This document shows positions 29,858 through 38,640 of a stretch of 38,857 nucleotides of DNA, one piece after another; position 1 is the first letter of the stretch; every line of letters begins with the position of its first letter. The notes beneath the pieces were generated by a model. The model worked only from the letters and a program-made list of their open reading frames with translations, made no database searches and was not told where the DNA came from. Source of the stretch: Betaproteobacteria bacterium (GTDB lineage: Bacteria; Pseudomonadota; Gammaproteobacteria; Burkholderiales; Burkholderiaceae_C); contig JANXSZ010000027.1 in the NCBI GenBank assembly GCA_025356445.1, positions 1-38,857 of the forward strand, given 5' to 3'. A program made the translations under genes and the position numbers.

Positions 29858-32671
29858 TTAACCCAGCTCAGCGAGAAAGCGCTGGGCCTTGGCTTTCAGG
29901 TTGCCGGTGGCTTCGTCCACGACCTCTTGTGCCAGAGTGCGCGCGCCGTCGTCGTCGCCAATGGCTTGAAACTCTTCGGCCAAAGCCAGCTTGGTGACGA
30001 GCGGGTCAGCGCCATCGGCTTCAGCGTCTTGGGGGAAGTCGAAATCGTCGTCGGTGCCTGGTGAGGTTTCAGGCAAGTTGGTTTCTGCGGACAACGGTGT
30101 AGGGCTGTCGAGATCCAGGGACAGCGAATCGAGATCAAACTCAAGCATGTCATCGGGTTTAGCCGGTGTGTTGTCCGGCGCAATGGCGGCGGCTTCGGTC
30201 GGGGTATTCAGCAGCTCGACCAAATCGCTGTGGGTGAAGTTCAGCGCATCGCCGTCTTGAGCGGTAGGAGGCGCGACATCGAAATCAAGGCTGGGCAGTG
30301 AAGCGGCGTCGAACGAGGTGTCTGCCTCTGGCGTATCAAACTCGATTTCCAAGTCGGGTAGCGGGGGGGCTTTGGCGTTGGTTTGCAGCGATATAGTGCG
30401 CTCTGCTGGGCTGGGGTTGTCCGCCAGCCGGGCGGCGGTGAAATCGGGTGGGGTGGTATCAAACCCTGGCGCCGTACCGGGGTCAACTGCCGAGAAGTCC
30501 AAATCCAAATCCAGATCCAGATCGACAGAGGGGGTGCCTGCGGGTGCTTCTATCGTCAGTGGCAGTATTTCTGATGGCAGGAACTGTGTGGGTTGTGTGG
30601 CAGATTCAGCTGCCATATCGGCAATGCTCGAGACGTTATCACCTTGGTACAGCGGGTTGGTGGGGTCAAGCTCACGCCCTGTCATGCAGGCTGCAGACCA
30701 GTCGGTGCCCAAGCCCTGGGTCAGTTTATAGGCTTCGGTGGCTGAGGCGGCATAGGCCTTCACATCCTGGCGCTTGGCGTAGATTTGCAGCAGCTTGAAG
30801 TGGATGGCCGCGCGTGACGGGTTGCTGCGCAGGGCTTCTTTCAAGATTTCTTCGGCCTGCAAATCTCGACCATAGGCCAAATACACATCGGCTTCTGCGA
30901 CGGGGTCAACGTCGGCACCCGCATCAAGTTGGCTGGGCGAGTACATCATGGATGAGCCTGAGGCCACGGCATCGCTGGTGTCTATTTTGTGCCCACCGCT
31001 GGAGCCAAAGAACGAGTCGGGCTGCAAGCGGCTTTCCATGAAGGAGCTGTCAACCTGTGTGGCTTTTCTGCGCTGCCGTATGCGGTAGAGCGCGAGGCCT
31101 GCGAGCAAGGCGACCAAGCCGCCTGCTCCCGCGGGTACCAGGGGGTTGTCCAGCAGGTCTGACACCAAGCTGGCCTCAGCAGGTGCTGGCATGGTCGGTT
31201 TGGACGCTGCGCTGACCGGTGCAGAGGCTGTTGTTGTGGGCATCGCGGCAGGCAGTGTCGTGGTCGCTGTGACGGTGCTGGTGATTGCTGCTGGTAAAGA
31301 CGTGGTCGCGGTTGCTGTCGCTGTTAGGGTGGCTGTTACCGTGGCGGCGACAACCGGTGCTACCGTGACTGCTGTCGTCGGGGCACTGGCGCTTGCGCTG
31401 GCTGGCTTGGCAGGGCTGGCAGCGGTGTTTGCTGCTGCGCTGGCCACTGCAGCAGGGGCAGGGGCGGCGGCCAGCTTGCTGAGATCGCTGATATTTTTAT
31501 TCAGCTCTGCCAGTCGTTTGGCGGCATCGTTGTCGCGCAAGTCCTTGGCTATTTTGTCTTGGCTGGTCTTGTCTTTGAGTTCGCCTTTTTGCAGGCTCAG
31601 TTTGTCAGGGGACGCGTCACTGGGTTTTTTGTCCTGGATTTGCGTCTGCACTTTGCCGCTGGAGGTGCGCTTGGGGGCATCAACCTGGGCGACTGTGGCA
31701 CCGCTGGCCAGCTTGCGTCGGAAGTCGTTGAAATCCCGGCTTTGGGCCAAGACAATTTGACTGGCTTCTGCCACGGGCGTGGTTGTGGCTGTATCGGCGC
31801 CAGGTACGTCCAGTACGGCACCTGCTTTCAGGCGATTGACGTTGCCGGCCGTGAAAGCATTGGGATTGGCGCGAAGCAAGGCTACCAGCATTTGGTCAAG
31901 GGACACCGCAGTGGGTTTGACGGTGGCTGCAATTTTGCTGGCCGTGTCGCCTGCGTGCACGGTGACTTGGCGGTCATCCCGTGGGCTGGGAGGCTCTTTG
32001 GGTGCAACAGGTGCTTTGGCTCGTGCAGGCGGTACGCGCAGAGGCGTTGAGGGTGTCGCAAGCGTCGCTGCCGGGGGCGCTTTAGGGGTTGCTGCGATAG
32101 ACGGGGCTGGGGCTGTTGCTGGCGTTATGGCAACAGGTGGTGGCGTCCTGGCGGCCGCGATGGCTGCGCCTGCGGCTTGGGGTGAAATGACTGGCGCTGT
32201 GGTGACGCTGGGGGTCACTGCATTTTGACGCGCCAAGGGTGGGTCAAGCAGCAGGGTGTAGTCACGTACCAACTGGCCTGCGGCCCATTTGGCTTCAATG
32301 ACCAGATCCAAAAAAGGTTCGTTGATGACACGGTCACTGCTCAACCGCAGGTAGGAGCGGCCATCGGCACGGCGCTGCAAGGTGACTTGCACACCCGCCA
32401 GCACGCTGTTGTATTCCAGACCGGCGCGGCGAAATGCCTCTACAGAGCCCAGCGCAGGACGAAGGCTGCTTACCTCATCTGGGTTGATGTCGGGTATGTC
32501 AATTTCTGCGCGAAGCGGCTCGCCCAAAGCCGATTGCACGGTGATGCGACCCAAGGCCAATGCGTTGGCTTCTTGCCCGAACAACCCAAGGCAGGCTGCT
32601 ACCACAGCAGTGACGGTGAAATGCGACGCGATGCGGGCAGTGAGTCGCAGAGGCCAGGGTCTTGTTGCCAT
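29858..32671 (-). CDS. fimV: FimV-like peptidoglycan-binding pilus-assembly and polarity protein
   Basis: 937 residues. Order: signal sequence (MATRPWPLRL, then hydrophobic FTVTAVVAACLGLFG); FimV N-terminal domain (LGRITVQSALGEPLRAEIDI); a Pro/Ala linker; a LysM-like domain (VHAGDTASKIAATVKP); a Lys/Asp-rich segment; a very Ala/Thr/Val-rich stretch; a membrane helix (VPAGAGGLVALLAGLALYRI); cytoplasmic TPR-like helices (YGRDLQAEEILKEAL); acidic low-complexity LDLDLDLDLDFS; and the conserved C-terminal FimV motif (LALAEEFQAIGDDDGARTLA). FimV supports type IV pilus assembly, the inner-membrane platform and c-di-GMP/cAMP-linked polarity in Pseudomonas. I chose the ATG at 32671 because the signal sequence follows it; an in-frame start at 32731 adds 20 unlikely residues. 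Confidence 0.93.
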   Translation of the reverse strand: MATRPWPLRLTARIASHFTVTAVVAACLGLFGQEANALALGRITVQSALGEPLRAEIDIPDINPDEVSSLRPALGSVEAFRRAGLEYNSVLAGVQVTLQRRADGRSYLRLSSDRVINEPFLDLVIEAKWAAGQLVRDYTLLLDPPLARQNAVTPSVTTAPVISPQAAGAAIAAARTPPPVAITPATAPAPSIAATPKAPPAATLATPSTPLRVPPARAKAPVAPKEPPSPRDDRQVTVHAGDTASKIAATVKPTAVSLDQMLVALLRANPNAFTAGNVNRLKAGAVLDVPGADTATTTPVAEASQIVLAQSRDFNDFRRKLASGATVAQVDAPKRTSSGKVQTQIQDKKPSDASPDKLSLQKGELKDKTSQDKIAKDLRDNDAAKRLAELNKNISDLSKLAAAPAPAAVASAAANTAASPAKPASASASAPTTAVTVAPVVAATVTATLTATATATTSLPAAITSTVTATTTLPAAMPTTTASAPVSAASKPTMPAPAEASLVSDLLDNPLVPAGAGGLVALLAGLALYRIRQRRKATQVDSSFMESRLQPDSFFGSSGGHKIDTSDAVASGSSMMYSPSQLDAGADVDPVAEADVYLAYGRDLQAEEILKEALRSNPSRAAIHFKLLQIYAKRQDVKAYAASATEAYKLTQGLGTDWSAACMTGRELDPTNPLYQGDNVSSIADMAAESATQPTQFLPSEILPLTIEAPAGTPSVDLDLDLDLDFSAVDPGTAPGFDTTPPDFTAARLADNPSPAERTISLQTNAKAPPLPDLEIEFDTPEADTSFDAASLPSLDFDVAPPTAQDGDALNFTHSDLVELLNTPTEAAAIAPDNTPAKPDDMLEFDLDSLSLDLDSPTPLSAETNLPETSPGTDDDFDFPQDAEADGADPLVTKLALAEEFQAIGDDDGARTLAQEVVDEATGNLKAKAQRFLAELG

Positions 32672-32758
32672 GGTTAGAGGGGTCTTCCTGGAGTGGGCTG
32701 TAGGCAGTTTTTCTATCATCAGGCGGGCCAAAGGTCACAGTGCACAAATCGGAAATAC

Positions 32759-32787
32759 ACCATAGCATCAATGTATTAGCCTGACAA
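32759..32787 (-). promoter_or_regulatory. Candidate sigma70 promoter for fimV-truA-trpFBA-accD
   Basis: On the minus strand, TTGTCA (plus 32782-32787) is followed after exactly 17 bases by TATGGT (plus 32759-32764). The transcript would start near 32752, about 80 bases before the fimV ATG. The -35 box has five of six consensus bases and the -10 box four of six. Confidence 0.5.
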
Positions 32788-32809
32788 GCTGACGGGCTGG
32801 GTAAGGTTC

Positions 32810-32831
32810 AACCCTGCAATTTGCAAGGGTT
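32810..32831. other. Palindromic element between asd and fimV
   Basis: AACCCTGCAA and TTGCAAGGGTT face each other around a single T, with one bulged A. It lies downstream of asd and upstream of the candidate fimV promoter. No T-run follows, so a protein-binding site is as likely as a terminator. Confidence 0.35.
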
Positions 32832-32868
32832 ATACCGTACTTTTCGCTGTTGTCTGCCCACAACGCCT

Positions 32869-34032
32869 TTAAGCTTCCAGGAGGATGCGCAGCATGCGGC
32901 GCAATGGCTCAGCAGCGCCCCAGAGCAGCTGGTCGCCAATGGTGAAGGCGCCAACGTACTCTGGCCCCATCGCCAGTTTGCGGATACGGCCTACCGGAAT
33001 GCCCATGGTGCCGGTGACGCTGACGGGCGTCAGATCGCGCACGGTGGCTTCACGGGTGTTGGGCACCACACGTACCCAGGCGTTGTCTTGGGCGATCATG
33101 GCTTCGATGTCGGCCAAAGGCACGTTTTTCTTGAGTTTGAAGGTCAGGGCTTGGCTGTGGCAGCGCATTGCGCCTACGCGTACGCAAAAACCATCGACCG
33201 GGGTGGCGGGAGTGCCAAAACCCGCGCCTTGACCCAGGATTTTGTTGGTCTCTGCGCCGCCCTTCCATTCTTCTTTGCTCATGCCCCATTCGGCATCGTC
33301 TTGCCGTTTACCCAGTCCCAAATCCTTGTCGATCCAGGGGATCAGCGATCCACCGAGCGGTGCGCCAAAGTTGGCGGTTTCAGCCGCAGTGAGGCTTTGT
33401 TGCTTGGCCAGCACTTTGCGGTCGATTTCAAGGATGGCGGACTTGGGGTCGTCCAACAAGGAGCGTACTTCGGCGTTCAGCGTGCCGAATTGCGTCAGCA
33501 GCTCGCGCATGTGCTGGGCACCACCGCCCGATGCCGCCTGGTAGGTCATGCTGGTCATCCATTCGACCAAACCCGCCTTGTACAGTGCGCCTACACCCAT
33601 CAGCATGCAGCTGACGGTGCAGTTACCGCCTACCCAGTTTTTGCCACCCTTGGTGAGGGCATTTTGAATGACCGGCAGGTTCACGGGGTCGAGCACGATG
33701 ATGGCGTCATCGTTCATGCGCAGCGTGGAGGCGGCGTCGATCCAGTGGCCGTTCCAGCCCGCAGCGCGCAGTTTGGGGTAGACCTCGGAGGTGTAATCGC
33801 CGCCTTGGGCGGTGAGAATGATGTCGCACTTGGCGAGGGCTGCCAGGTCGTGTGCGTCTTTGAGGGTGGTTTCGTTCTTGGCCTGTGCGGGGGCTTTGCC
33901 ACCTGCGTTGGAGGTGGAAAAGAAGACCGGCTCGATCAGGCCAAAGTCGCCCTCTGCCTGCATGCGGTCCATCAATACGGAGCCGACCATGCCGCGCCAT
34001 CCGACCAAACCTACGAGATTTCCTACTTTCAT
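32869..34032 (-). CDS. asd: Aspartate-semialdehyde dehydrogenase
   Basis: 387 residues, the longer gammaproteobacterial-type Asd. The NADP-binding start [18 protein letters not shown] and the nucleophile C138 in [14 protein letters not shown] are both intact. [15 protein letters not shown] and [19 protein letters not shown] are further conserved blocks. It reduces aspartyl-4-phosphate to the semialdehyde, feeding lysine, threonine, methionine and diaminopimelate synthesis. AAGG seven bases before the ATG is a good ribosome-binding site. A GC-rich hairpin separates it from leuB upstream. The leuB-asd-fimV order is common in proteobacteria. Confidence 0.97.
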   Translation of the reverse strand: MKVGNLVGLVGWRGMVGSVLMDRMQAEGDFGLIEPVFFSTSNAGGKAPAQAKNETTLKDAHDLAALAKCDIILTAQGGDYTSEVYPKLRAAGWNGHWIDAASTLRMNDDAIIVLDPVNLPVIQNALTKGGKNWVGGNCTVSCMLMGVGALYKAGLVEWMTSMTYQAASGGGAQHMRELLTQFGTLNAEVRSLLDDPKSAILEIDRKVLAKQQSLTAAETANFGAPLGGSLIPWIDKDLGLGKRQDDAEWGMSKEEWKGGAETNKILGQGAGFGTPATPVDGFCVRVGAMRCHSQALTFKLKKNVPLADIEAMIAQDNAWVRVVPNTREATVRDLTPVSVTGTMGIPVGRIRKLAMGPEYVGAFTIGDQLLWGAAEPLRRMLRILLEA

Positions 34033-34044
34033 GTCATCGCCTTT

Positions 34045-34085
34045 TTAAAAAATGATTTTTTAACCCCCGGCTCGTCGAGCCGGGG
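34045..34085 (-). terminator. GC-rich hairpin plus A/T palindrome between leuB and asd
   Basis: CCCCGGCTC (34065-34073) and GAGCCGGGG (34077-34085) form a perfect 9-bp stem with a three-base loop. On the minus strand it is followed by GTTAAAAAATCATTTTTT, itself a palindrome TTAAAAAAT-G-ATTTTTTAA (34045-34063). This fits a terminator or partial terminator for the leu transcript, although the T-run starts about twelve bases after the stem. asd transcription could then depend on read-through or its own promoter. Confidence 0.55.
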
Positions 34086-34108
34086 AGGGCGTGACGAACC
34101 GGGCTGGA

Positions 34109-35218
34109 TCAGCCTTTGGTTGTCTTGGTAATTTTTGAGACAGCGGCAACGACAGCGTCGCCCATTTCCCGCGTGCCGACCTTGGTGGTGCCTGCGCTGT
34201 AGATGTCCACGGTACGCAAACCCGACGCGAGCACATCCTTCACAGCGGATTCAATGCGGTCCGCAGCTTGGGATTGGTTGAGTGAGAAACGTAACATCAT
34301 GGCAGCAGACAGGATTGTAGCCAAAGGATTCGCAATGCCCTTGCCAGCGATGTCCGGCGCACTGCCGTGGCTGGGTTCGTACAGGCCTTGGTTGCTGCTG
34401 TTCAGGCTGGCCGAGGGCAGCATGCCGATAGAGCCTGTCAGCATGGAGGCCTCGTCGCTCAGGATGTCACCAAACATGTTGCCTGTGACGATCACGTCAA
34501 ATTTCTTGGGGGCTTTGACCAACTGCATGGCGGCGTTATCCACGTACATGTGGTCAAGCGCGATGTCAGGGTACTGCTTGCCGACCTCGGTCACGATGTC
34601 TTTCCAGAACTGGAAGGTTTCCAGCACGTTGGCCTTGTCTACGCTGGTCACGCGGCCTTCGGTACCCGTAGCCTTGCGTTTGCGGGCAGCCTGGAAGGCC
34701 ACATGGGCGATACGCTCGATCTCAGGACGGCTGTAGCGCATGGTGTCGAAGGCTTCTTCAGCGCCGGGGAAATGCCCGTCGGTGGCGATGCGGCGACCGC
34801 GTGGCTGACCGAAGTAAATGTCACCCGTCAGCTCTCGAATAATCAAGATGTCCAGACCCGCAATCAACTCGGGCTTGAGGCTGGACGCGTCTACCAGCTG
34901 CTCATAGCAAATGGCGGGGCGGAAATTAGCGAACAGGCCCAGGTTTTTGCGCAGCCCCAAAATCGCCTGCTCAGGGCGCAGAGGGCGGTCCAGCGTGTCG
35001 TATTTCCAGTCGCCCACGGCACCGAAGAGGATGGCATCGGCTTGCTTTGCGAGCTTCAGCGTGGCTTCGGGCAAGGGATGGCCAAAAGCATCGTAGGCCA
35101 CGCCGCCGACGAGTGCGGTTTCCATCTCGAACGGTAAGTCCAGCACGTTGAGCACCTTGACGGCCTCTGCGACGATTTCGGTGCCGATGCCATCACCGGG
35201 GAGAACTGCAATTTTCAT
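34109..35218 (-). CDS. leuB: 3-isopropylmalate dehydrogenase
   Basis: 369 residues. [20 protein letters not shown] is the classic start. [49 protein letters not shown] and [20 protein letters not shown] carry the substrate, metal and NAD-binding residues. It oxidatively decarboxylates 3-isopropylmalate in leucine synthesis. No Shine-Dalgarno sequence is seen on the coding strand before the ATG. The 104-base gap to leuD contains an inverted repeat related to the mini-repeats. Confidence 0.97.
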   Translation of the reverse strand: MKIAVLPGDGIGTEIVAEAVKVLNVLDLPFEMETALVGGVAYDAFGHPLPEATLKLAKQADAILFGAVGDWKYDTLDRPLRPEQAILGLRKNLGLFANFRPAICYEQLVDASSLKPELIAGLDILIIRELTGDIYFGQPRGRRIATDGHFPGAEEAFDTMRYSRPEIERIAHVAFQAARKRKATGTEGRVTSVDKANVLETFQFWKDIVTEVGKQYPDIALDHMYVDNAAMQLVKAPKKFDVIVTGNMFGDILSDEASMLTGSIGMLPSASLNSSNQGLYEPSHGSAPDIAGKGIANPLATILSAAMMLRFSLNQSQAADRIESAVKDVLASGLRTVDIYSAGTTKVGTREMGDAVVAAVSKITKTTKG

Positions 35219-35245
35219 GGGGATACTCTAAAAAGGAGGTAAAAC

Positions 35246-35292
35246 AGCTTCTTAAGCCCAGCCAATGTGCGTAAGAAGCTATCAAAAATGAA
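35246..35292. repeat. Inverted repeat ending in AGCTATCAAAAAT, leuD-leuB gap
   Basis: AGCTTCTTA (35246-35254) and TAAGAAGCT (35272-35280) are perfect 9-bp arms around a 17-base loop, followed by ATCAAAAATGAA. The right arm plus flank gives AGCTATCAAAAA, the core shared with segments at 14157, 28297 and elsewhere. Being intergenic, this copy may be closest to the complete element. In RNA of the leu operon it would form a hairpin between leuD and leuB. Confidence 0.55.
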
Positions 35293-35322
35293 GTGGTGTG
35301 AAGTGGTTAACGGCCTGGGTGC

Positions 35323-35979
35323 TCAGGCATTGGGCAGCATGGTGTGCGCTAACCAGGGTTTTTTAGCCAAGCGCTCGGCTTCAAAGGTTTTGATTTTGTC
35401 GGACTGGCGCAGCGTGAGGCCAATGTCGTCAAAGCCGTTGAGCAGGCAGTATTTGCGGAACGCCTGCACTTCAAACGCAATTTCGCCGCCATCGGGCTTG
35501 ACCACCGCTTGCCGTTCCAAATCCACGGTCAGCGTGTAGCCGGGGAAGGCCAGGCACGCGTCAAACAACGCAGTGACCTGGGCTTCGGGCAGCACGATGG
35601 GCAGCAGGCCATTTTTGAAGCTGTTGTTGAAGAAAATATCGGCGTAACTGGGTGCAATGATGGTGCGAAATCCATACTGCTCCAGCGCCCAGGGCGCGTG
35701 CTCGCGGGACGAGCCGCAGCCAAAGTTCTTGCGTGCCAGCAGCACGGAAGCACCTGCATAGCGGGGCTGGTTCAGCACGAAATCCGGGTTGGGCTTACGG
35801 CTGGTCGGGTCTTGGCCAGGGAAACCTGGGTCTTTATAGCGCCATTCGTCGAACAGATTTTGTCCAAATCCAGTTTTGCGGATGGATTTCAAAAACTGCT
35901 TGGGAATGATGGCATCGGTATCGACGTTCTCGCGGTCCATCGGGGCCACGAGACCTTGGTGTACGGTGAATTTGTTCAT
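35323..35979 (-). CDS. leuD: 3-isopropylmalate dehydratase small subunit
   Basis: 218 residues. [20 protein letters not shown] at the N-terminus and [20 protein letters not shown] in the swivel domain are diagnostic. [20 protein letters not shown] is the last conserved block. With LeuC it isomerises 2- and 3-isopropylmalate. Its ATG overlaps the stop codon of the entericidin-like gene (ATGA), so leuD translation is probably coupled to that small gene. Confidence 0.97.
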   Translation of the reverse strand: MNKFTVHQGLVAPMDRENVDTDAIIPKQFLKSIRKTGFGQNLFDEWRYKDPGFPGQDPTSRKPNPDFVLNQPRYAGASVLLARKNFGCGSSREHAPWALEQYGFRTIIAPSYADIFFNNSFKNGLLPIVLPEAQVTALFDACLAFPGYTLTVDLERQAVVKPDGGEIAFEVQAFRKYCLLNGFDDIGLTLRQSDKIKTFEAERLAKKPWLAHTMLPNA

Positions 35980-36107
35980 TTTTTAGTCGCCACGCCTTCG
36001 ATTTTTTCACCGGCTTTTTGAATGTCTTGGCCAACGCCGCGCACGGTGTTGCAGCCTGACAGCAGGAATGCTGCCGCCAATGTCAAGGACAGGATAAATG
36101 TGTTCAT
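35976..36107 (-). CDS. Entericidin-like small lipoprotein
   Basis: 43 codons, found by translating the leuC-leuD gap. The product starts [20 protein letters not shown], a lipoprotein signal peptide with lipobox LLSGC and lipidated C19. It continues [20 protein letters not shown] and ends TKK. The [14 protein letters not shown] pattern is that of the entericidin A/B family (PF08085), small membrane lipoproteins described in E. coli as a toxin/antidote pair linked to stationary-phase lysis. Only one member is present. It starts 23 bases after the leuC stop and overlaps the leuD ATG, so it is embedded in the leu operon, an arrangement I recall from other Burkholderiales. Confidence 0.88.
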   Translation of the reverse strand: MNTFILSLTLAAAFLLSGCNTVRGVGQDIQKAGEKIEGVATKK

Positions 36108-36130
36108 GGTGGATTTCCGGGTAGTCGCCA

Positions 36131-37552
36131 TCAGACGAATTTGCGAATGTCAACAAAATGCCCATGTACCGCTGCCGCTGCTGCCATGGCCGGGCTAACC
36201 AAGTGGGTGCGCCCACCGGCACCTTGGCGACCTTCAAAATTGCGGTTGCTGGTGGAGGCGCAGCGTTCGCCGGGTTCCAGCCGGTCAGCGTTCATGGCCA
36301 GGCACATGGAGCAGCCAGGCTCGCGCCACTCAAAACCTGCCGCGATGAAGATTTCATGCAAGCCTTCGCGCTCGGCTTGGGCTTTCACCAAGCCTGAGCC
36401 AGGGACAACCAAAGCGAGTTTGACGTTCTTTGCCACTTTTTGACCCAGCTTTTTCACGACGGCTGCGGCTTCGCGCATGTCTTCGATGCGCGAATTGGTG
36501 CAAGAGCCAATGAACACTTTGTCTATGTGAATGTCGTTGATCTGCTTGCCGGGTTGCAGACCCATGTAGGTCAGTGCGCGCTCGATAGCACCGCGTTTGT
36601 TGGCGTCTTTTTCATCGTCTGGGTCTGGCACGCGGTCGTCAATGCTCAGCACCATTTCAGGCGAGGTGCCCCAGGTGACTTGCGGGATGATGGTGTTGGC
36701 GTTCAGTTCGACCACGGCATCGAAGGTGGCGTTGGCATCGGATTGCAGCGTCTTCCAGTAGGTGACAGCCTGATCCCATTCCACGCCGGTCGGCGATAGG
36801 GGGCGGCCTTGCACATAGGCGATGGTTTTTTCATCAACGGCCACCAGGCCTGCGCGTGCACCGCCTTCAATGGCCATGTTGCACACCGTCATGCGGCCTT
36901 CCATGCTCAGGGCACGGATGGCCGCGCCGGCAAATTCGATGGTGTAACCCGTGCCGCCTGCCGTGCCGATCTTGCCAATGATGGCCAGCACGATGTCCTT
37001 GGCAGTCACGCCTTTGGCCAGTTGTCCTTCGACCTTGATAAGCATGTTCTTGGCTTTTTTGGCCAACAGCGTTTGCGTGGCCAGCACATGCTCGACTTCG
37101 CTGGTACCAATGCCGTGCGCCAACGCACCGAACGCGCCGTGGGTTGAGGTGTGCGAATCACCGCAAACGACGGTCATGCCGGGCAGCGTCGCACCGTTTT
37201 CAGGCCCGATCACATGCACGATGCCTTGGCGTTTGGACAGAAATGGGAAGTAGGCCGCAGCACCAAATTCTTTGATGTTGGCGTCCAGTGTGGTGATTTG
37301 CTCTTTGGATACCAAATCGGTGATGCCGTCGTAGCCTTTTTCCCAGCCTGTCGTCGGCGTGTTGTGGTCAGCGGTGGAGACCACTGAACTCACGCGCCAG
37401 ACTTTGCGGTTCGCAACACGCAGACCTTCGTAAGCCTGGGGGCTGGTGACTTCATGCACCAAATGGCGGTCAATGTAGAGGATGGATGTGCCATCTTCTT
37501 CGGTGTGGACGACATGCTCGTCCCAAATTTTGTCGTACAGGGTGCGTGCCAT
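36131..37552 (-). CDS. leuC: 3-isopropylmalate dehydratase large subunit
   Basis: 473 residues, aconitase-type. [16 protein letters not shown] is the usual start. The 4Fe-4S ligands are in [14 protein letters not shown] and in [15 protein letters not shown], all present. [20 protein letters not shown] and [19 protein letters not shown] are further signatures. With LeuD it interconverts 2- and 3-isopropylmalate through isopropylmaleate. It lies 26 bases downstream of a LysR regulator on the same strand and probably begins the leu transcript, either with that gene or from a promoter inside it. Confidence 0.97.
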   Translation of the reverse strand: MARTLYDKIWDEHVVHTEEDGTSILYIDRHLVHEVTSPQAYEGLRVANRKVWRVSSVVSTADHNTPTTGWEKGYDGITDLVSKEQITTLDANIKEFGAAAYFPFLSKRQGIVHVIGPENGATLPGMTVVCGDSHTSTHGAFGALAHGIGTSEVEHVLATQTLLAKKAKNMLIKVEGQLAKGVTAKDIVLAIIGKIGTAGGTGYTIEFAGAAIRALSMEGRMTVCNMAIEGGARAGLVAVDEKTIAYVQGRPLSPTGVEWDQAVTYWKTLQSDANATFDAVVELNANTIIPQVTWGTSPEMVLSIDDRVPDPDDEKDANKRGAIERALTYMGLQPGKQINDIHIDKVFIGSCTNSRIEDMREAAAVVKKLGQKVAKNVKLALVVPGSGLVKAQAEREGLHEIFIAAGFEWREPGCSMCLAMNADRLEPGERCASTSNRNFEGRQGAGGRTHLVSPAMAAAAAVHGHFVDIRKFV

Positions 37553-37578
37553 TTTGCTTCTTTCGTGGGGATTTGATT

Positions 37579-38496
37579 TTAGGCGGATGTGCGGGTTGTG
37601 AGGTGTTCTAGCAGCAGGCGTGCTGTAACGGGCAAGGTCGCGAAATCCCGGGCCACCAGCTCGATCTGGCGTGTGGCCCAGGGGTCTGACAAGGGCACAG
37701 CGGTGAGTTGGCCGGGGTGCATCAGCTCAAAGGCACGCTGCGGCATCACACCAATGCCCAGCCCGTTGGCGATCATGCGACACATCGCGTCCAGTCCTGC
37801 CACATGGATGCGCAGCTTGATGCTGCGGCCCTGGGTGGCAGCGGCACGGTGCATGGCCAGATAGATGGAGCTGTTGGCGTTCAGACCCACATGGTCAAAA
37901 TCCAGGGATTCTTCAAAATTAATAGCATCCCGTGCCGACAGACTGTGCTCTACAGGGACTATAAGTACCAAATTGTCTTGCCGGTAAGGCTGTGTTTGAA
38001 GTGTGCCCACGCCATCAGCCGTATTGCAGATGCCTAAATCGGCAGCCCCTTCTTGCACTGCTCGAATGACTTCGGAGCTGAGGTGTTCTTCCAGGTCAAT
38101 CTTGATTTGCCCATGCTCGCGGCTGAATTGCCCCAAGTCTTCAGGCAGAAACTGAACCACTGCCGATATGCTGGCATGGACCCGCACATGGCCACGCACT
38201 CCGAAAGCGTATTCGCTCAGCTCACCCTGCATTTTCTCCAAGCTGTAGAGCATGGAGCGCGCATGGTGCAGCAGGCTTTCGCCCGCTGGTGTCAAGTTCA
38301 CGCCCCGGGTATGCCGCACCAGCAAAGGCGTGGCCAAGGTGGTCTCCATATCGCTCAGGCGTTTGCTGACGGCCGATGCTGCGATGAATTCGCGTTCTGC
38401 GGCACGACTTATGCTGCCGAGATCACACACCGCTACAAACAGTTGTAGCGAGGTGAGGTCAATGCGGCGGGCGAAGTTGCGTTCTGTGGGGAGCAT
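37579..38496 (-). CDS. LysR-family transcriptional regulator
   Basis: 305 residues. The winged helix-turn-helix occupies about 12-71 ([20 protein letters not shown], then [20 protein letters not shown]). The rest is the periplasmic-binding-like effector domain ([20 protein letters not shown]). Position directly upstream of leuC in the same direction is unusual for LysR proteins that control a divergent target, yet I recall it as conserved beside leuC in related bacteria. Whether it controls the leu genes is unknown. A segment encoding part of the effector domain (about 37914-37970) is AT-rich and resembles the mini-repeats. Confidence 0.93.
   Translation of the reverse strand: MLPTERNFARRIDLTSLQLFVAVCDLGSISRAAEREFIAASAVSKRLSDMETTLATPLLVRHTRGVNLTPAGESLLHHARSMLYSLEKMQGELSEYAFGVRGHVRVHASISAVVQFLPEDLGQFSREHGQIKIDLEEHLSSEVIRAVQEGAADLGICNTADGVGTLQTQPYRQDNLVLIVPVEHSLSARDAINFEESLDFDHVGLNANSSIYLAMHRAAATQGRSIKLRIHVAGLDAMCRMIANGLGIGVMPQRAFELMHPGQLTAVPLSDPWATRQIELVARDFATLPVTARLLLEHLTTRTSA
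37914..37972. repeat. AGCTAT-type mini-repeat-like segment inside the lysR gene
   Basis: CAAAATTAATAGCATCCCGT, then GCCGACAGACTGTGCTCTAC and AGGGACTATAAGTACC. It shares the AAAATTAATAGC edge and the general layout of the other copies but is more diverged. It is translated in frame within [20 protein letters not shown]. Confidence 0.35.
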
Positions 38497-38640
38497 GGAA
38501 GATTAACGGGCATCTGAGGGTAAAGCGTCATCGCTTTGGGAGATGGATTTGTATTTTCTTCCTTTTACTGTGGTTTTGCCATCTGAAATGGCGATGGCAA
38601 TCATCGCATGTCAGTACAGACTGGTTAGCTTGCTTCAAGG

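Noticed and set aside
35233-35240. Perfect AAGGAGGT Shine-Dalgarno-like sequence on the plus strand
   Set aside because: No start codon or open frame follows at suitable spacing; it lies in the leuB upstream region of the opposite strand.
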